DNA of 64,000 nt, from NCBI RefSeq assembly GCF_026625565.1, contig NZ_CP112998.1, forward strand, positions 3,722,501-3,786,500, given 5' to 3'. The translations under genes were made by a program, and so were the position numbers. This DNA is from Dyadobacter pollutisoli (GTDB taxonomy: Bacteria; Bacteroidota; Bacteroidia; Cytophagales; Spirosomataceae). Shown here piece after piece: positions 52,701 through 61,445 of this stretch. Positions within the stretch are counted from its first letter, which is position 1. Every line of letters begins with the position of its first letter. The notes under the pieces are model-generated. The model saw nothing but the letters and a program-made list of their open reading frames with translations. It made no database searches and was not told the DNA's origin.

Positions 52701-54030
52701 AGAGCATCATTTTGAATTAAGAAAATGCGTCGAGGATGTGCTCGAATTGTTTGGCCCGAAGATCGCGGAATCGGGCCTGGAACTCACCTACTTTATCGAG
52801 GATAATGTGCCGGTGTTTGTAGGGGCCGACAGCATGAGGCTACGCCAGATCTTGATCAATATGGTTAGCAATGCAGTTAAATTCACTTCCCAGGGCGAAA
52901 TATTTGTCCATGTTACAGTCGGAGAACCTGATGACGAACTACACACGGTCCGGTTTGCGATCAGCGACACAGGCATTGGTATACCTGAGAATCAGCAGGA
53001 AAACCTCTTCAAAGCTTTCAATCAACTGGATTCGTCGATTACGAGAAAATACGGAGGCTCGGGGCTGGGCCTTGTGATATGCCAGCGGCTGGTGAAATTA
53101 ATGGGCGGGGACATTGAGGTCGACAGTGCCGAGGGACAGGGTACTACTTTCACATTTGAAATAAAATGTAAAAAGGGCGAGGGGCCAACTGCTGTGACAG
53201 GAGCCCATCGGGATCATTTTGAAGGCAAGAATGTACTCGTCGCCGTCGAAAACAGGAACAATCAGAAACTAATCGGAGCGCTGCTGAGCGAATTAAAAAT
53301 CCATGTAACTACCGTCGATACCGGTGACGAGGCCATCAAAGCGATATCAGAACTACCTAACACCGACCTCATTATAGTGGATTTGCACATTCCATCTGCT
53401 GATAGTATGGAAATCACCTCGAAAGCGCGCGAGGTTATTCCCGATATTCCGGTGATCCTGCTGGGCAACATTGGAGACGAACAGAGGAACGGGTCTCCTC
53501 ATATCTTCAATGCGGTTTTAACCAAGCCAATCAAAAAAGACCACCTGGTCAGGGCGGTGGTTCAGGCGATTGAAACCGATCAGTCTTACCTCAAAGAAAG
53601 AAAGAGGACGCATTTGCCGGAGGAATTTGCAGGTCAATACCCATTCCGGATACTAGTCGCGGAAGACATTCTGATCAACCAAAAGTTCATTATCCGGGTC
53701 CTCAACAAGCTGGGCTATGATCCTGATCTCGCGAACAATGGTGTGGAAGTACTGGAAATGCATCAGAAAAATCATTATGACGTGATCCTGATGGACTTAC
53801 AAATGCCGCGGATGGACGGTCTCGAAGCGACGCAAATTATTCGTCAAAAATATGGCGACCAGCCATTCATTGTCGCATTAACAGCCAATGCGTTAAGCGA
53901 GGACCGGGCGAGTTGTTTGGCAGCAGGTATGAACGACTACATTTCAAAACCCATCGATGTACAGCTGCTGACCAAATGCCTCATGAATCTGCACCGCCTG
54001 CATTTATTATATTTGACCCGTGAAGATTAA
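49786..54030 (+). CDS. Giant hybrid sensor histidine kinase with propeller repeats and two receivers
   Basis: 1414 residues. An N-terminal membrane signal precedes two-component propeller repeats in residues ~35-640 (recurring patterns such as GNLWVGTRTGGLSQYD and GKIWIGTDGGGLNVYD). A Y_Y_Y domain spans ~715-795 (YAYILEGFDNEWNYVDNQ), then a membrane helix (LWFKLLLFILVACAAVFFYR) and a long coiled coil. The kinase core has the His in FLATMSHEIRTPINGVLGM and N-box ILINMVSNAVKFT. The first receiver (~1145-1260) lacks the acidic pair (VLVAVENRNN) but keeps the Asp in IIVDLHIP; the second (~1287-1405) is complete (ILVAEDILINQ, VILMDLQMPRMDG). No AraC domain is present, so output must be by phosphotransfer to a protein outside this gene. 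Confidence 0.93.
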   Translation: MWNIARQPLYLIALIVVLINLQSQWVRAQHLKLDLTTISTPDNLSQNTINAIYQDIYGFLWFGTQDGLNKYDGYQLEIYKLQRESPNSLPANHITAIAGDEAGNLWVGTRTGGLSQYDRAHDKFTNFRHNPTDRSSVSSNRINAILLDSHSNLWVGTPNGLNLLNKEKSTFERINHSKKSDPGSDNIITIFEDSQQNVWIGTANGLRLWQKDKKKLVDRPDRDFKNAGQWINTITEDVRKNLWIGTDNGLKLFDKNTGKFVKYDIDPDKNSAGGTNPVHCMVQAPGDRLWIGSNTTLQLFDTKKRKLIPLSEQTGGDGYMPNDGMYSLFIDKVGVLWIGTTSQGVLRWDPNLTTFPSFKSSNARSATAKNVIRGISEDKSRNLYLATDAGLEYFDRSDLSFKTFSHQSSNPFSISSNFTTCVLVSRQSGNVWVGTYSNGLDLLDPKTGIFKHFVEKKGSKNLNNNAIDVLLEDRQGKIWIGTDGGGLNVYDPKSQTFTHYTHRKDDVTSLCDNTILALYEDKKGNIWAGGYSNGISIFNPGTGTFRQLNTGNSKLTSNVISCFSEDPQGKMWIGTFNGGLNCYEPETGHITGFSELNGLINNSVNYLNTDSNQRIWISTNRGISYYDTVRKIFKNFGKNNNLKTMEFCQGSGSKLASGEIVMGGLNGINIIDPFNLAFNKNKPEVVLNGFELFNKPVVSGTKNSPLDQSILTSKEISLDYSQSVFTILFAALDYTIPENNQYAYILEGFDNEWNYVDNQHHATYTNLNPGSYTFRVKASNNDGIWNDEDRQLVIHIIAPFWLTLWFKLLLFILVACAAVFFYRYRINYFNKQKAKLEVLVRRRTKKIKEQSANLEKLNAELLSQTISLEQANNALQSQKAQEHEARLLAEQAKKQADAANLAKSTFLATMSHEIRTPINGVLGMAALLSDTNLNNEQAEYTEAILNSGESLLTVINDVLDFSKIESGNLVLEEHHFELRKCVEDVLELFGPKIAESGLELTYFIEDNVPVFVGADSMRLRQILINMVSNAVKFTSQGEIFVHVTVGEPDDELHTVRFAISDTGIGIPENQQENLFKAFNQLDSSITRKYGGSGLGLVICQRLVKLMGGDIEVDSAEGQGTTFTFEIKCKKGEGPTAVTGAHRDHFEGKNVLVAVENRNNQKLIGALLSELKIHVTTVDTGDEAIKAISELPNTDLIIVDLHIPSADSMEITSKAREVIPDIPVILLGNIGDEQRNGSPHIFNAVLTKPIKKDHLVRAVVQAIETDQSYLKERKRTHLPEEFAGQYPFRILVAEDILINQKFIIRVLNKLGYDPDLANNGVEVLEMHQKNHYDVILMDLQMPRMDGLEATQIIRQKYGDQPFIVALTANALSEDRASCLAAGMNDYISKPIDVQLLTKCLMNLHRLHLLYLTRED

Positions 54031-54048
54031 CACCATGAGGGCCGATTG

Positions 54049-54801
54049 TTACAAGCTTGCGCCAGCCATGTAATCGATGCTGCTGATCAGATTGGTATTG
54101 GGTACAACGGCCAACGCATAATTTTTGAACAACGTATACTGCCATTGCACCTCCCAGTTCTGCTTTTTCTCCTCCGCATAAACCGCATCGAAGCGATCGA
54201 GCCAGTATTTCAGCGTATTCTCATTTCGTATTAAGCTCTGCATCCGCTTCTGGCTTTTCATTTCGGGCAGTTGCTCCATCCAGAAATCATATTTGTTCCA
54301 GGCTCTTTTCCAGGTAGCCCATCCACCGGTGTTTCCTATCAGACTGAAAAAGTGATCGGAATTGCTCTCTTTTGCTTCTTCGTTCATAAGCGTTCCCGAT
54401 ATATGCATGATCCGGTCATTGCCTCTGTACATGTCCAGCATGAATTTGCAAAAAGTAAAAAAGTCCGGGTGGGGCAAACAGTCGTCCTCCACGATGATCA
54501 ATTGCGAACAAGTTTCAAATGCCCAGGTAATAGCCGAGCATATCCCAAGTGCGCAGCCCATGTTTGTTTCGGGAAACCATCTTTCGACTTTGCAATCCCA
54601 GTCTATTTCTGAGTCGTTAAGTAGGTACCGGCAAGCTTCTACAAGATCATTGTCTTCCGGCATATCTTTTCTAGGTGCATCTGAGAAAAGATACAAATGT
54701 GAAGGCCTTAGTTTTCTGATTTGTTCAAATACAAGGCAAGTTGTTTCGGGCCTGTTGAATGTGATCAACAATACCGGAATGTCAAACAATTTCTTGTCCA
54801 T
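54049..54801 (-). CDS. Glycosyltransferase-like protein (GT-A fold, short C-terminus)
   Basis: 250 residues. The nucleotide-sugar-binding start is clear (IPVLLITFNRPETTCLVFEQ), with the metal-binding acidic motif in LIIVEDDCLPHPDFFTFC and the acceptor-side GGWATWKRAWNKYD. Homologs I recall are about 290-330 residues and end with a histidine-containing tail after a NLISNIG-like strand. This one stops early (LISSIDYMAGASL), 18 bp from the convergent sensor gene's stop, so it may be truncated. The substrate is unknown. Start ATG 54801. Confidence 0.75.
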   Translation of the reverse strand: MDKKLFDIPVLLITFNRPETTCLVFEQIRKLRPSHLYLFSDAPRKDMPEDNDLVEACRYLLNDSEIDWDCKVERWFPETNMGCALGICSAITWAFETCSQLIIVEDDCLPHPDFFTFCKFMLDMYRGNDRIMHISGTLMNEEAKESNSDHFFSLIGNTGGWATWKRAWNKYDFWMEQLPEMKSQKRMQSLIRNENTLKYWLDRFDAVYAEEKKQNWEVQWQYTLFKNYALAVVPNTNLISSIDYMAGASL

Positions 54802-54971
54802 TCAATTGAGAAATATTTAAAATGATCATTGAGTATCGAAAGACAAGCTATTTTGCTCCGCAATTGTTAAAAATTGCACTATGCGGGTTTAAAAGGGATG
54901 TAATGTTGCGCTATTATGTACGTCTAAGGTAGGAGTCAAACTTCAATCGGTTTAAACTTTGGGACGAACCG

Positions 54972-55856
54972 CTACTTATATGGGGTAATTACAGGACGAA
55001 AAGGGGTTTTAGAGGAAGCAACCTCGTCCATATACCTGGATGGGGCTACATTCCGGTGCTTTTTGAAGAATTTGTTGAAATGACTGAGATCCGTAAAACC
55101 GAATTCATTGCTTATTTCCTTGATCGATAAAGAACTGTATTGCAACCGCTTCTCGATCAAATGCAGCTTGTACTGATTAATGTAATCTCGCAGGGTGGTA
55201 CCGGTTTGCTCCCGGAAAAACAGCCCCAGATAATGTTTGCTGTAACCGAAAACCTCCGCCAGATGGTCAGCCATGATCATTTCCACGGAGTAAATATGCT
55301 GGTGAATGTAGTTGACAATTTCCGTGATCTTCCGGGAATGCTTCGGGTGCGTAGGTTTTACAGCATGGCTCTGATTTCGCTTCACTATCGAAAGCATTGC
55401 CTGTATTAGAAAGTAAATCGTCTCATTCGCCTCACTTTTAGTCTGCTCCCACTCCTCTACCACCAGCCGTACTATCCGGTCCAGTCGCTCGATTTCGCCA
55501 TCCTTTTCTTGCAACGGGGCGTTCTGGTGTCCGGCCTGAATAAGTAATGCATCTATCTCCTGATTCCATTGTTGCTGTACTTGTATATTTTCAATACTTT
55601 TTAAATACACATTGGTAAATTTCAGGAACGTAAATTCAGTCTCCTCTTCAATGTGAAAGTAATGAAAGTCGCAGGGCGCGAGCAGGAACAGGCTTTTACC
55701 ATCATAGGGATATTGCATTCCTGATACACAATGAGATCCTTTTCCACTATGAATGAAGATAATTTCAAAGTGATTGTGATTATGGACCGGATGCCCCCAT
55801 TTCCGCGCCTTAAAGTTTGACACTTTCAGAAACTCATTTTGAATGTATTTTTTCAT
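54972..55856 (-). CDS. AraC-family regulator with cupin domain
   Basis: 294 residues. The N-terminal cupin shows GHPVHNHNHFEIIFIHSGKG and LLAPCDFHYFHIEE. The C-terminal double HTH covers ~195-285 (MADHLAEVFGYSKHYLGLFF, ISNEFGFTDLSHFNKFFKK). It is divergent from the PRISE-like reductase at 55970 with 113 bp between the starts, suggesting that it controls it. The basic C-terminal tail (ASSKTPFRPVITPYK) is a little longer than usual. Confidence 0.88.
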   Translation of the reverse strand: MKKYIQNEFLKVSNFKARKWGHPVHNHNHFEIIFIHSGKGSHCVSGMQYPYDGKSLFLLAPCDFHYFHIEEETEFTFLKFTNVYLKSIENIQVQQQWNQEIDALLIQAGHQNAPLQEKDGEIERLDRIVRLVVEEWEQTKSEANETIYFLIQAMLSIVKRNQSHAVKPTHPKHSRKITEIVNYIHQHIYSVEMIMADHLAEVFGYSKHYLGLFFREQTGTTLRDYINQYKLHLIEKRLQYSSLSIKEISNEFGFTDLSHFNKFFKKHRNVAPSRYMDEVASSKTPFRPVITPYK

Positions 55857-55931
55857 AACTCCGCCATTTCTTCGTCATCTTTTTACCAGTTATTCATGCA
55901 AATATACAAGTACATCCCTTACTAGCACCGG

Positions 55932-55939
55932 TACCTTTG
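55932..55939 (+). promoter_or_regulatory. Candidate -7 box TACCTTTG for the reductase
   Basis: TACCTTTG matches TAnnTTTG exactly, 31 bp before the ATG at 55970. No TTG is seen at the -33 spacing, which would fit an activator-dependent promoter under the divergent AraC protein. Confidence 0.4.
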
Positions 55940-55969
55940 TTTCGAACAAAAAATAAACAAACAGAGGTC

Positions 55970-57034
55970 ATGAATGAGAACTCAGAAGATAAAAAAGTAG
56001 CCCTGGTTGTGGGCGCACAAGGCGTAATCGGCAAAAATCTGGTGGAATATCTCGCTACTCTTCCTGACTGGGAAGTTATAGGATTATCCAGACGCGGCGG
56101 CGAGTCTTTCGTTAAGGTCCGGTTCATCGCCGTAGATTTACTCAATGCCGATGATACCCGACAAAAACTGGGTACCCTCACCGGCGTAACCCATATTTTT
56201 TATGCTGCCTACCAGGAAAGGCCTTCCTGGAATGAACTGGTGGCACCCAATGTTGCCATGCTCGTTAATGTCGTCGATGCCGTGGAGCCAGTAGCCAGCA
56301 ACTTGCAGCATATCAGCCTGATGCAAGGATACAAAGTGTACGGTGCACATCTGGGGCCTTTCAAAACCCCCGCCCGCGAAACCGACGCGGGGCATATGCC
56401 ACCGGAATTCAATGTGGATCAGCAACAGTTTCTGGAAGCAAGGCAGCAGGGGAAGGCATGGACTTGGTCCGCGATCCGACCTTCCGTCGTGGGTGGTTTT
56501 GCGCTGGGCAATCCTATGAACCTGGCACTTGTCATCGCCGTTTACGCCTCTATTTCACGGGAATTGGGCTTGCCGCTGCGGTTCCCGGGCAAGCCCGGCG
56601 CCTACGACAAGTTGCTCGAAATGACAGACGCCGGATTACTCGCTCACGCCACATTGTGGGCCGCTACCGGAGAAAACACCGCGAACCAGGCGTTCAATAT
56701 CAACAATGGAGACCTGTTCAGATGGAGCGAAATGTGGCCGAAAATAGCCCGATACTTCGAGCTCGAAGTGGCACCTCTTCTGCCCATGTCGCTCAATGTT
56801 ATGATGGCGGATAAAGCGCCGCTCTGGAATTCCATGATGGCGAAATATGGTCTGCGACATACTTACGACGAGGTATCTTCCTGGGCTTTCGGCGATTTTG
56901 TCTTTTCGTGGGACTACGATATGTTCGCCGACGGCTCCAAGTCCCGAAGGCACGGCTTCCACGAGTATGTCGATACGGAGGCGATGTTTATGCAGATTTT
57001 TGACGATTTGCGAAAACGTAAGGTTATACCGTGA
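55970..57034 (+). CDS. SDR-family reductase, PRISE (progesterone 5-beta-reductase-like) type
   Basis: The ATG at 55970 gives 354 residues. The Rossmann fold starts KVALVVGAQGVIGKNLVEYL (a glycine-rich GxxGxxG site). SRRGG after the second strand suggests NADPH use. The family's characteristic THIFYAAYQERPSW and LMQGYKVYGAHLGPF (Lys and Tyr near the active site) are present, followed by WSAIRPSVVGGF and an extended C-terminal domain. PRISE enzymes reduce activated C=C bonds in enones. The substrate here is unknown. It is followed by a strong palindrome and the convergent NmrA gene. Confidence 0.85.
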   Translation: MNENSEDKKVALVVGAQGVIGKNLVEYLATLPDWEVIGLSRRGGESFVKVRFIAVDLLNADDTRQKLGTLTGVTHIFYAAYQERPSWNELVAPNVAMLVNVVDAVEPVASNLQHISLMQGYKVYGAHLGPFKTPARETDAGHMPPEFNVDQQQFLEARQQGKAWTWSAIRPSVVGGFALGNPMNLALVIAVYASISRELGLPLRFPGKPGAYDKLLEMTDAGLLAHATLWAATGENTANQAFNINNGDLFRWSEMWPKIARYFELEVAPLLPMSLNVMMADKAPLWNSMMAKYGLRHTYDEVSSWAFGDFVFSWDYDMFADGSKSRRHGFHEYVDTEAMFMQIFDDLRKRKVIP

Positions 57035-57057
57035 CCTAAAATGTATCTGAACCGACC

Positions 57058-57140
57058 TTGTCACACTAACCGCACCGGGCGTGCACGATGCCTTGTCATG
57101 CTGACCGCAGCGGCCACCGCTGTGGTCAGCATGACAAGCT
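57058..57140. repeat. REP-like 22-bp palindrome with a diverged half-copy
   Basis: CTTGTCATGCTGACC (57092-57106) pairs perfectly with GGTCAGCATGACAAG (57124-57138), and the stem continues inward through GCAGCGG/CCGCTGT with one mismatch to a CCA loop. Just upstream, TTGTCACACTAACCGCACCGG looks like a diverged copy of the left arm. It lies between convergent genes, so it may also stop transcription. The TTGTCATGCTGA core is familiar as a dispersed element in Bacteroidota genomes. Confidence 0.7.
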
Positions 57141-57176
57141 TTTAAAACAGCATGGTTACAAAAGCCACCACCCACA

Positions 57177-58001
57177 CTACGCCTCCAATGCTTCCCAAAT
57201 ACCAGCTACGGCAGCACGCTGGGCAAACTCACTGAAATCTGTGGGCTTCCTGCCCAGCGCTTCCTCCACTCCATGGCTGATAGATTCATTCCGGCCATCC
57301 ATCACTTCCGTGAACAGGTAGCTCAGAAAGTCGATGATATCCTGCGGAATTTCGTAGGTAGTTAGCATTGAAGTATATTCCTCTATTGAAACTTCCTGAA
57401 AAACGATCTCCCTGCCCGAAGCAGCTGCTATTTCCGCAATGGCTTGCTTGAATGTCAATAGCCGCGGACCGGTCACTTCGTATATCTTGCCATTGTGGAT
57501 GTCATCGGTTAGTGCTGCCACTACCACATCGGCAATGTCGTCGGTGTCGATAAAAGGCTCGCCGATATCGCCGGCCGGAAGCGCTACGTAGCCAGCCTGC
57601 ACAGAGTCCAACAAGTAACCTTCGCTAAAATTTTGATTGAACCAGCTCGCCCTCACCACCGTCCACTCCATACCGGATGCGATCACGATTTGCTCGCAAA
57701 GCTGTGCTTCCGGTTCGCCCCGGCCGGATAATAGTACCAGTTTTTTCACCCCGCTTTTTGCTGCTGCATTCACAAATGCCTGAATGGCTTCCACCGAGCC
57801 AGGGATCGAGAGATCGGGCTGAAATGTGATGTATACCTGGCTGATTTCATGCAGTACCTCTTTCCAGTTTCCCTTATTATCCCAGTCGAAAGCAGGTTTG
57901 TTGGATCGTGAGCCAATTCTTACCGGAAGTCCAAGATCGGTAAGACGTTGAACAACCCTTCTTCCTGTTTTTCCATTTCCACCTAATACCAGCGTTTTCA
58001 T
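57177..58001 (-). CDS. NmrA-like NAD(P)-binding SDR protein
   Basis: 274 residues. The atypical SDR start KTLVLGGNGKTGRRVVQRLT gives the dinucleotide-binding loop, IGSRSNKPAFDW the second strand, and KLVLLSGRGEPEAQ and WTVVRASWFNQNFSEG the NmrA-type core. The Tyr-Lys catalytic pair of classical SDRs is not evident, as in NmrA redox sensors and quinone-reductase-like relatives. It starts about 90 bp after the AraC gene on the same strand and may be its target. Confidence 0.85.
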   Translation of the reverse strand: MKTLVLGGNGKTGRRVVQRLTDLGLPVRIGSRSNKPAFDWDNKGNWKEVLHEISQVYITFQPDLSIPGSVEAIQAFVNAAAKSGVKKLVLLSGRGEPEAQLCEQIVIASGMEWTVVRASWFNQNFSEGYLLDSVQAGYVALPAGDIGEPFIDTDDIADVVVAALTDDIHNGKIYEVTGPRLLTFKQAIAEIAAASGREIVFQEVSIEEYTSMLTTYEIPQDIIDFLSYLFTEVMDGRNESISHGVEEALGRKPTDFSEFAQRAAVAGIWEALEA

Positions 58002-58094
58002 GATGCTAATTGTTTTGATTTATATTTTATTTTAAATCAAAACTACTGCTGCCGGTACTGGCATAATTGAACAAACCCGCCAATCGAAAAATTT

Positions 58095-58862
58095 CTATTT
58101 TATTTTTTTGGACTGATGCTCACGTGGGGTCGTGTTGGTAAATTCCTTGAATGTCCTGACAAAATGGGACTGATCGGAATAACCATTTTCGTAAGCGATA
58201 TCGGACAATTTTTCGTAGTTACCCTTTTCCAACTGCTTAATGGAAGAGTCAAATCTGCATATTTTGGAGAATAACTTGGGAGTGATACCCACATGCTGCG
58301 AAAACCGCCGTTCGAAGGTGCGCTCTGAAATCTTAAAAACGTGCTGAACTTCGCGCACCGATTTTTCACCTTTTGATTCCATGATAAACCGGGTAGCGCG
58401 TTCCATCAAAGGATCCTGAGGTGACGCAACGGCCAGCGATCCGATAAACGCTTCCATGATCTTGATCTGCTCCTCCATGCTTCCGGCGGCCATTAACTGC
58501 CTACCGGTTTCTTTCGCAAATGCCGAAAACTGGTTCATATCCATGCAGGTATCCGTCAGGTCGTTGGCGTTGATCCCGAACAAAGTGTTCATCACATGCG
58601 GATGCAAAATGAACACCACGATCTTGTAACTTCCTTTGGTCGTGATCTCAATCGGTTTCACTGTTTGCCCGTACAGAAAAAAGCTCGACAATTCCACATC
58701 ACCGATAAAAACGCCTGACCGGGCCTGCGAAAACATCAGCCCGGGACAGCCATCGGCAAAAAACTTCAATGAATGGTCGGCATTTTCAAAGTCATGATTT
58801 TCCAGCGTCCAGATGTTCTTGACGTACCGGGTAAGGATCGATTGCTTAATGACAGGTTCCAT
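58095..58862 (-). CDS. AraC-family regulator with DUF6597-like domain
   Basis: The ATG at 58862 (MEPVIKQSILTRYVKNIWTL) gives 255 residues; the open leader to 58913 is not conserved in type. The N-terminal domain has the DUF6597 pattern (HSLKFFADGCPGLMFSQARS, FFLYGQTVKPIEI). The C-terminal HTH pair reads VQHVFKISERTFERRFSQHV and IAYENGYSDQSHFVRTFKEF. It is followed by the NmrA-like gene and lies divergent to the barrel gene at 59024. Confidence 0.88.
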   Translation of the reverse strand: MEPVIKQSILTRYVKNIWTLENHDFENADHSLKFFADGCPGLMFSQARSGVFIGDVELSSFFLYGQTVKPIEITTKGSYKIVVFILHPHVMNTLFGINANDLTDTCMDMNQFSAFAKETGRQLMAAGSMEEQIKIMEAFIGSLAVASPQDPLMERATRFIMESKGEKSVREVQHVFKISERTFERRFSQHVGITPKLFSKICRFDSSIKQLEKGNYEKLSDIAYENGYSDQSHFVRTFKEFTNTTPREHQSKKIK

Positions 58863-59023
58863 ATTGAGGATTGAAATTGATGAAAATTTCTCACAATGGT
58901 TACATACTCTCAAAAATAATGTGGCTGGTCCGGTGCAACGTTTTCACAGTTGAATCGTCTTTGCGATACTCTGGTACCTCAGAGCAGTAAACCTGTTTGA
59001 TATCATCCCTATTTAGCCAGCCC

Positions 59024-61432
59024 ATGAAAATATTGTTACTCACCCTGATCGCTCTCGCAGCAAGTATAAGTTTATCAATAGCTCAGCAAATCAAAATTTC
59101 AGGTTTACTAATGGATTCAACGGCGACCAAGCCGGTTGAATTTGCTACCGTGGCGCTGCTGAAAGACGGCAAGATTATCGAGGGTGCGACCTCAGATTCG
59201 AAAGGAAGGTTTGTTTTCACCAAAGTACACCCCGGCCAATATGCCATTCAGGCTTCATTAATGGGTTATGTTTCCAAAACATTGGAAAAAGTAACGGCCG
59301 CTGGCGAAGACATTGAAGTAGGTATCATCAAACTGGCCCCGACCGTTCAGAATCTCAAAGAAGTAACGGTAACCGAGCAGAAAGCATTGTTCGAGGAAAA
59401 ATCCGACCGGATGGTTTACAATGCTGAAAAGGATATCAGTATCAAAGGCGGGGACGCGACCGACGTGCTCAAAAAAATCCCCTCAGTTGCGGTGGATATT
59501 GAAGGTAATGTACAGCTCCGCGGCAGTTCGAATATCAAGGTTTTGATCAATAATAAACCGTCGAGCATTGTGGCCCGCAGCGTTTCCGACGCACTGAAAC
59601 AGATTCCGGCTGACATTATCAAACAAGTAGAGGTAATCACCTCACCGTCTGCCAAATACGACGCGGAAGGCACAGCGGGTATCATTAATATTATTACCAA
59701 AAAGAATACGATGCAGGGTACCAGCGGCTCCATCAGTCCCAATTTCGGGCAATGGAACAACTGGCCCAACGCGACCATCAGCCACCGGATGAAGGACCTG
59801 ACTATTTCGGCTAATGGCGGGTTTAGCAACTGGAAAAACAAGCGGTACATGCAGCTACTCCGCTCATTCACCAATGCGGACTCAGTTTCGGACCAGAACC
59901 AGACCCAATGGATCACGGGCAACGGCAAGAACTTTTACGGTACCGTCAATGTGGATTGGGACGTGGATTCCCTGAACCGCATCGGCGCCGGGCTGAATTA
60001 TTATAACGGTGCCAATACCAATGGTTTCGATATTCTTTTTGAAGAAAGCAGCCGGGGCGTTGTGAACCAGTTTTTCAAGCGCGACATGAGCAGGACGTAC
60101 GACTGGGCAGGCGCTACCGTTAACCTGGACTATACCCGTTTGTTCAAAAAACCAAAAAAAGAACTCACCCTGCTGATGATGTATTCATTTGAGGGTGAGG
60201 ATAGTGACTACTGGTCCAACCTGCTCAACAGGGGGAATGATGTGTACTACCGTGAGAAAAGCTACAATATCAGCAACAACAAAGAAGGTACCATACAGCT
60301 GGATTTCACCAATCCGCTCGACAGCATCAGCACATTCGAAATGGGTTCGAAAACCATTTTCCGGAAAATATTGAGCGACTACCGCATTTCCAGTGCTGTC
60401 GAAGGATCAGATGATTTTCAGGACCTCCCGCAACTTGCCAACATTTTTGACTACGCGCAGCAGGTAACATCCGCATATGTAGTGTACACACGCACGCCGA
60501 AAAAACGCTGGGGTATCAACCTGGGCGCCAGGTATGAGCACACGTTCATCCAGGCCAACTTCCTGAATGGTACCGCTTCGTTTTCAAACAATTATGGAAA
60601 TCTGATCCCAAGTATCAGCTTGTCCCGCAGCCTGAAAAAAGACCAGCAGATACGGCTCAGCTATTCCCAGCGCATTCAGCGGCCGCAGTTTTTTTACCTC
60701 AACCCGTATGTCAATCAGGCCGATTCCAAGAACCTCTACGGCGGAAATCCTTATCTCAAACCAGAGCTAACACATTCCGTAGAAGCTAATTACAGTGTTT
60801 CGATCAAGCAAACGAGTTTCAATGCTTCGTTTTTTCTCCGCCAGACCAACAACGCCATTGAAAGTATCAATACAGTAGACAGCAGCGGTGTACTGAAACA
60901 GATTTTCCAGAATGTCGCACAGAATTCTGCCTATGGTGTCAACCTGAGCGCTAACACGAAAATTACGAAACAATGGTCGGTCAACGGTTCGCTGAATGTG
61001 TTTTACAATGTGCTGGAAAGTGCGGAGCTTAAAACCCGCAACGAGGACTGGATGTACCGCGTCAACCTAAACTCGACGATTGATTTTGGCAAAGGTTTCA
61101 AAGGACAACTCTTTGGTTTCTACAACTCGGCGAGGGTTAATCTTCAGGGAAAATACGGCGGTTTTGGTTTTTACAATATGGTGATACAAAAGGAAGTGCT
61201 GAAAAAGAAAGGCAGCATTGGTTTCGGCTACGACAATCCTTTCAACCGCAGGATCAAATGGCGTAACGATTTCGTCGGCCCTAATTTTGTACAAACACAG
61301 GACATTGCCATGTATCGCAGAGGATGGCGGATCAACCTGAAATATGAATTCGGGCAGATGAACGGCGGCAATCAGCGTCAGAAAAAACGCATCAGCAACG
61401 ATGACAAAAAAGGCGGTGAAGGCAACAACTAG
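59024..61432 (+). CDS. Outer-membrane beta-barrel protein of the OMP_b-brl_3 type
   Basis: The ATG at 59024 gives 802 residues; the TTG at 58997 is unlikely. Signal peptide MKILLLTLIALAASISLSIA. Regulatory beta domain ~22-105 (ISGLLMDSTATKPVEFATVA). Plug ~115-225 (DRMVYNAEKDISIKGGDATD, VLKKIPSVAVDIEGNVQLRG, VEVITSPSAKYDAEGTAGII). The barrel is long and ends in a basic tail (RQKKRISNDDKKGGEGNN). It resembles the barrel at 10018, sharing the plug logic and a basic end, but no sensor pair is adjacent. Its role is unknown. Confidence 0.87.
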   Translation: MKILLLTLIALAASISLSIAQQIKISGLLMDSTATKPVEFATVALLKDGKIIEGATSDSKGRFVFTKVHPGQYAIQASLMGYVSKTLEKVTAAGEDIEVGIIKLAPTVQNLKEVTVTEQKALFEEKSDRMVYNAEKDISIKGGDATDVLKKIPSVAVDIEGNVQLRGSSNIKVLINNKPSSIVARSVSDALKQIPADIIKQVEVITSPSAKYDAEGTAGIINIITKKNTMQGTSGSISPNFGQWNNWPNATISHRMKDLTISANGGFSNWKNKRYMQLLRSFTNADSVSDQNQTQWITGNGKNFYGTVNVDWDVDSLNRIGAGLNYYNGANTNGFDILFEESSRGVVNQFFKRDMSRTYDWAGATVNLDYTRLFKKPKKELTLLMMYSFEGEDSDYWSNLLNRGNDVYYREKSYNISNNKEGTIQLDFTNPLDSISTFEMGSKTIFRKILSDYRISSAVEGSDDFQDLPQLANIFDYAQQVTSAYVVYTRTPKKRWGINLGARYEHTFIQANFLNGTASFSNNYGNLIPSISLSRSLKKDQQIRLSYSQRIQRPQFFYLNPYVNQADSKNLYGGNPYLKPELTHSVEANYSVSIKQTSFNASFFLRQTNNAIESINTVDSSGVLKQIFQNVAQNSAYGVNLSANTKITKQWSVNGSLNVFYNVLESAELKTRNEDWMYRVNLNSTIDFGKGFKGQLFGFYNSARVNLQGKYGGFGFYNMVIQKEVLKKKGSIGFGYDNPFNRRIKWRNDFVGPNFVQTQDIAMYRRGWRINLKYEFGQMNGGNQRQKKRISNDDKKGGEGNN

Positions 61433-61445
61433 GCCGACGAACGTA

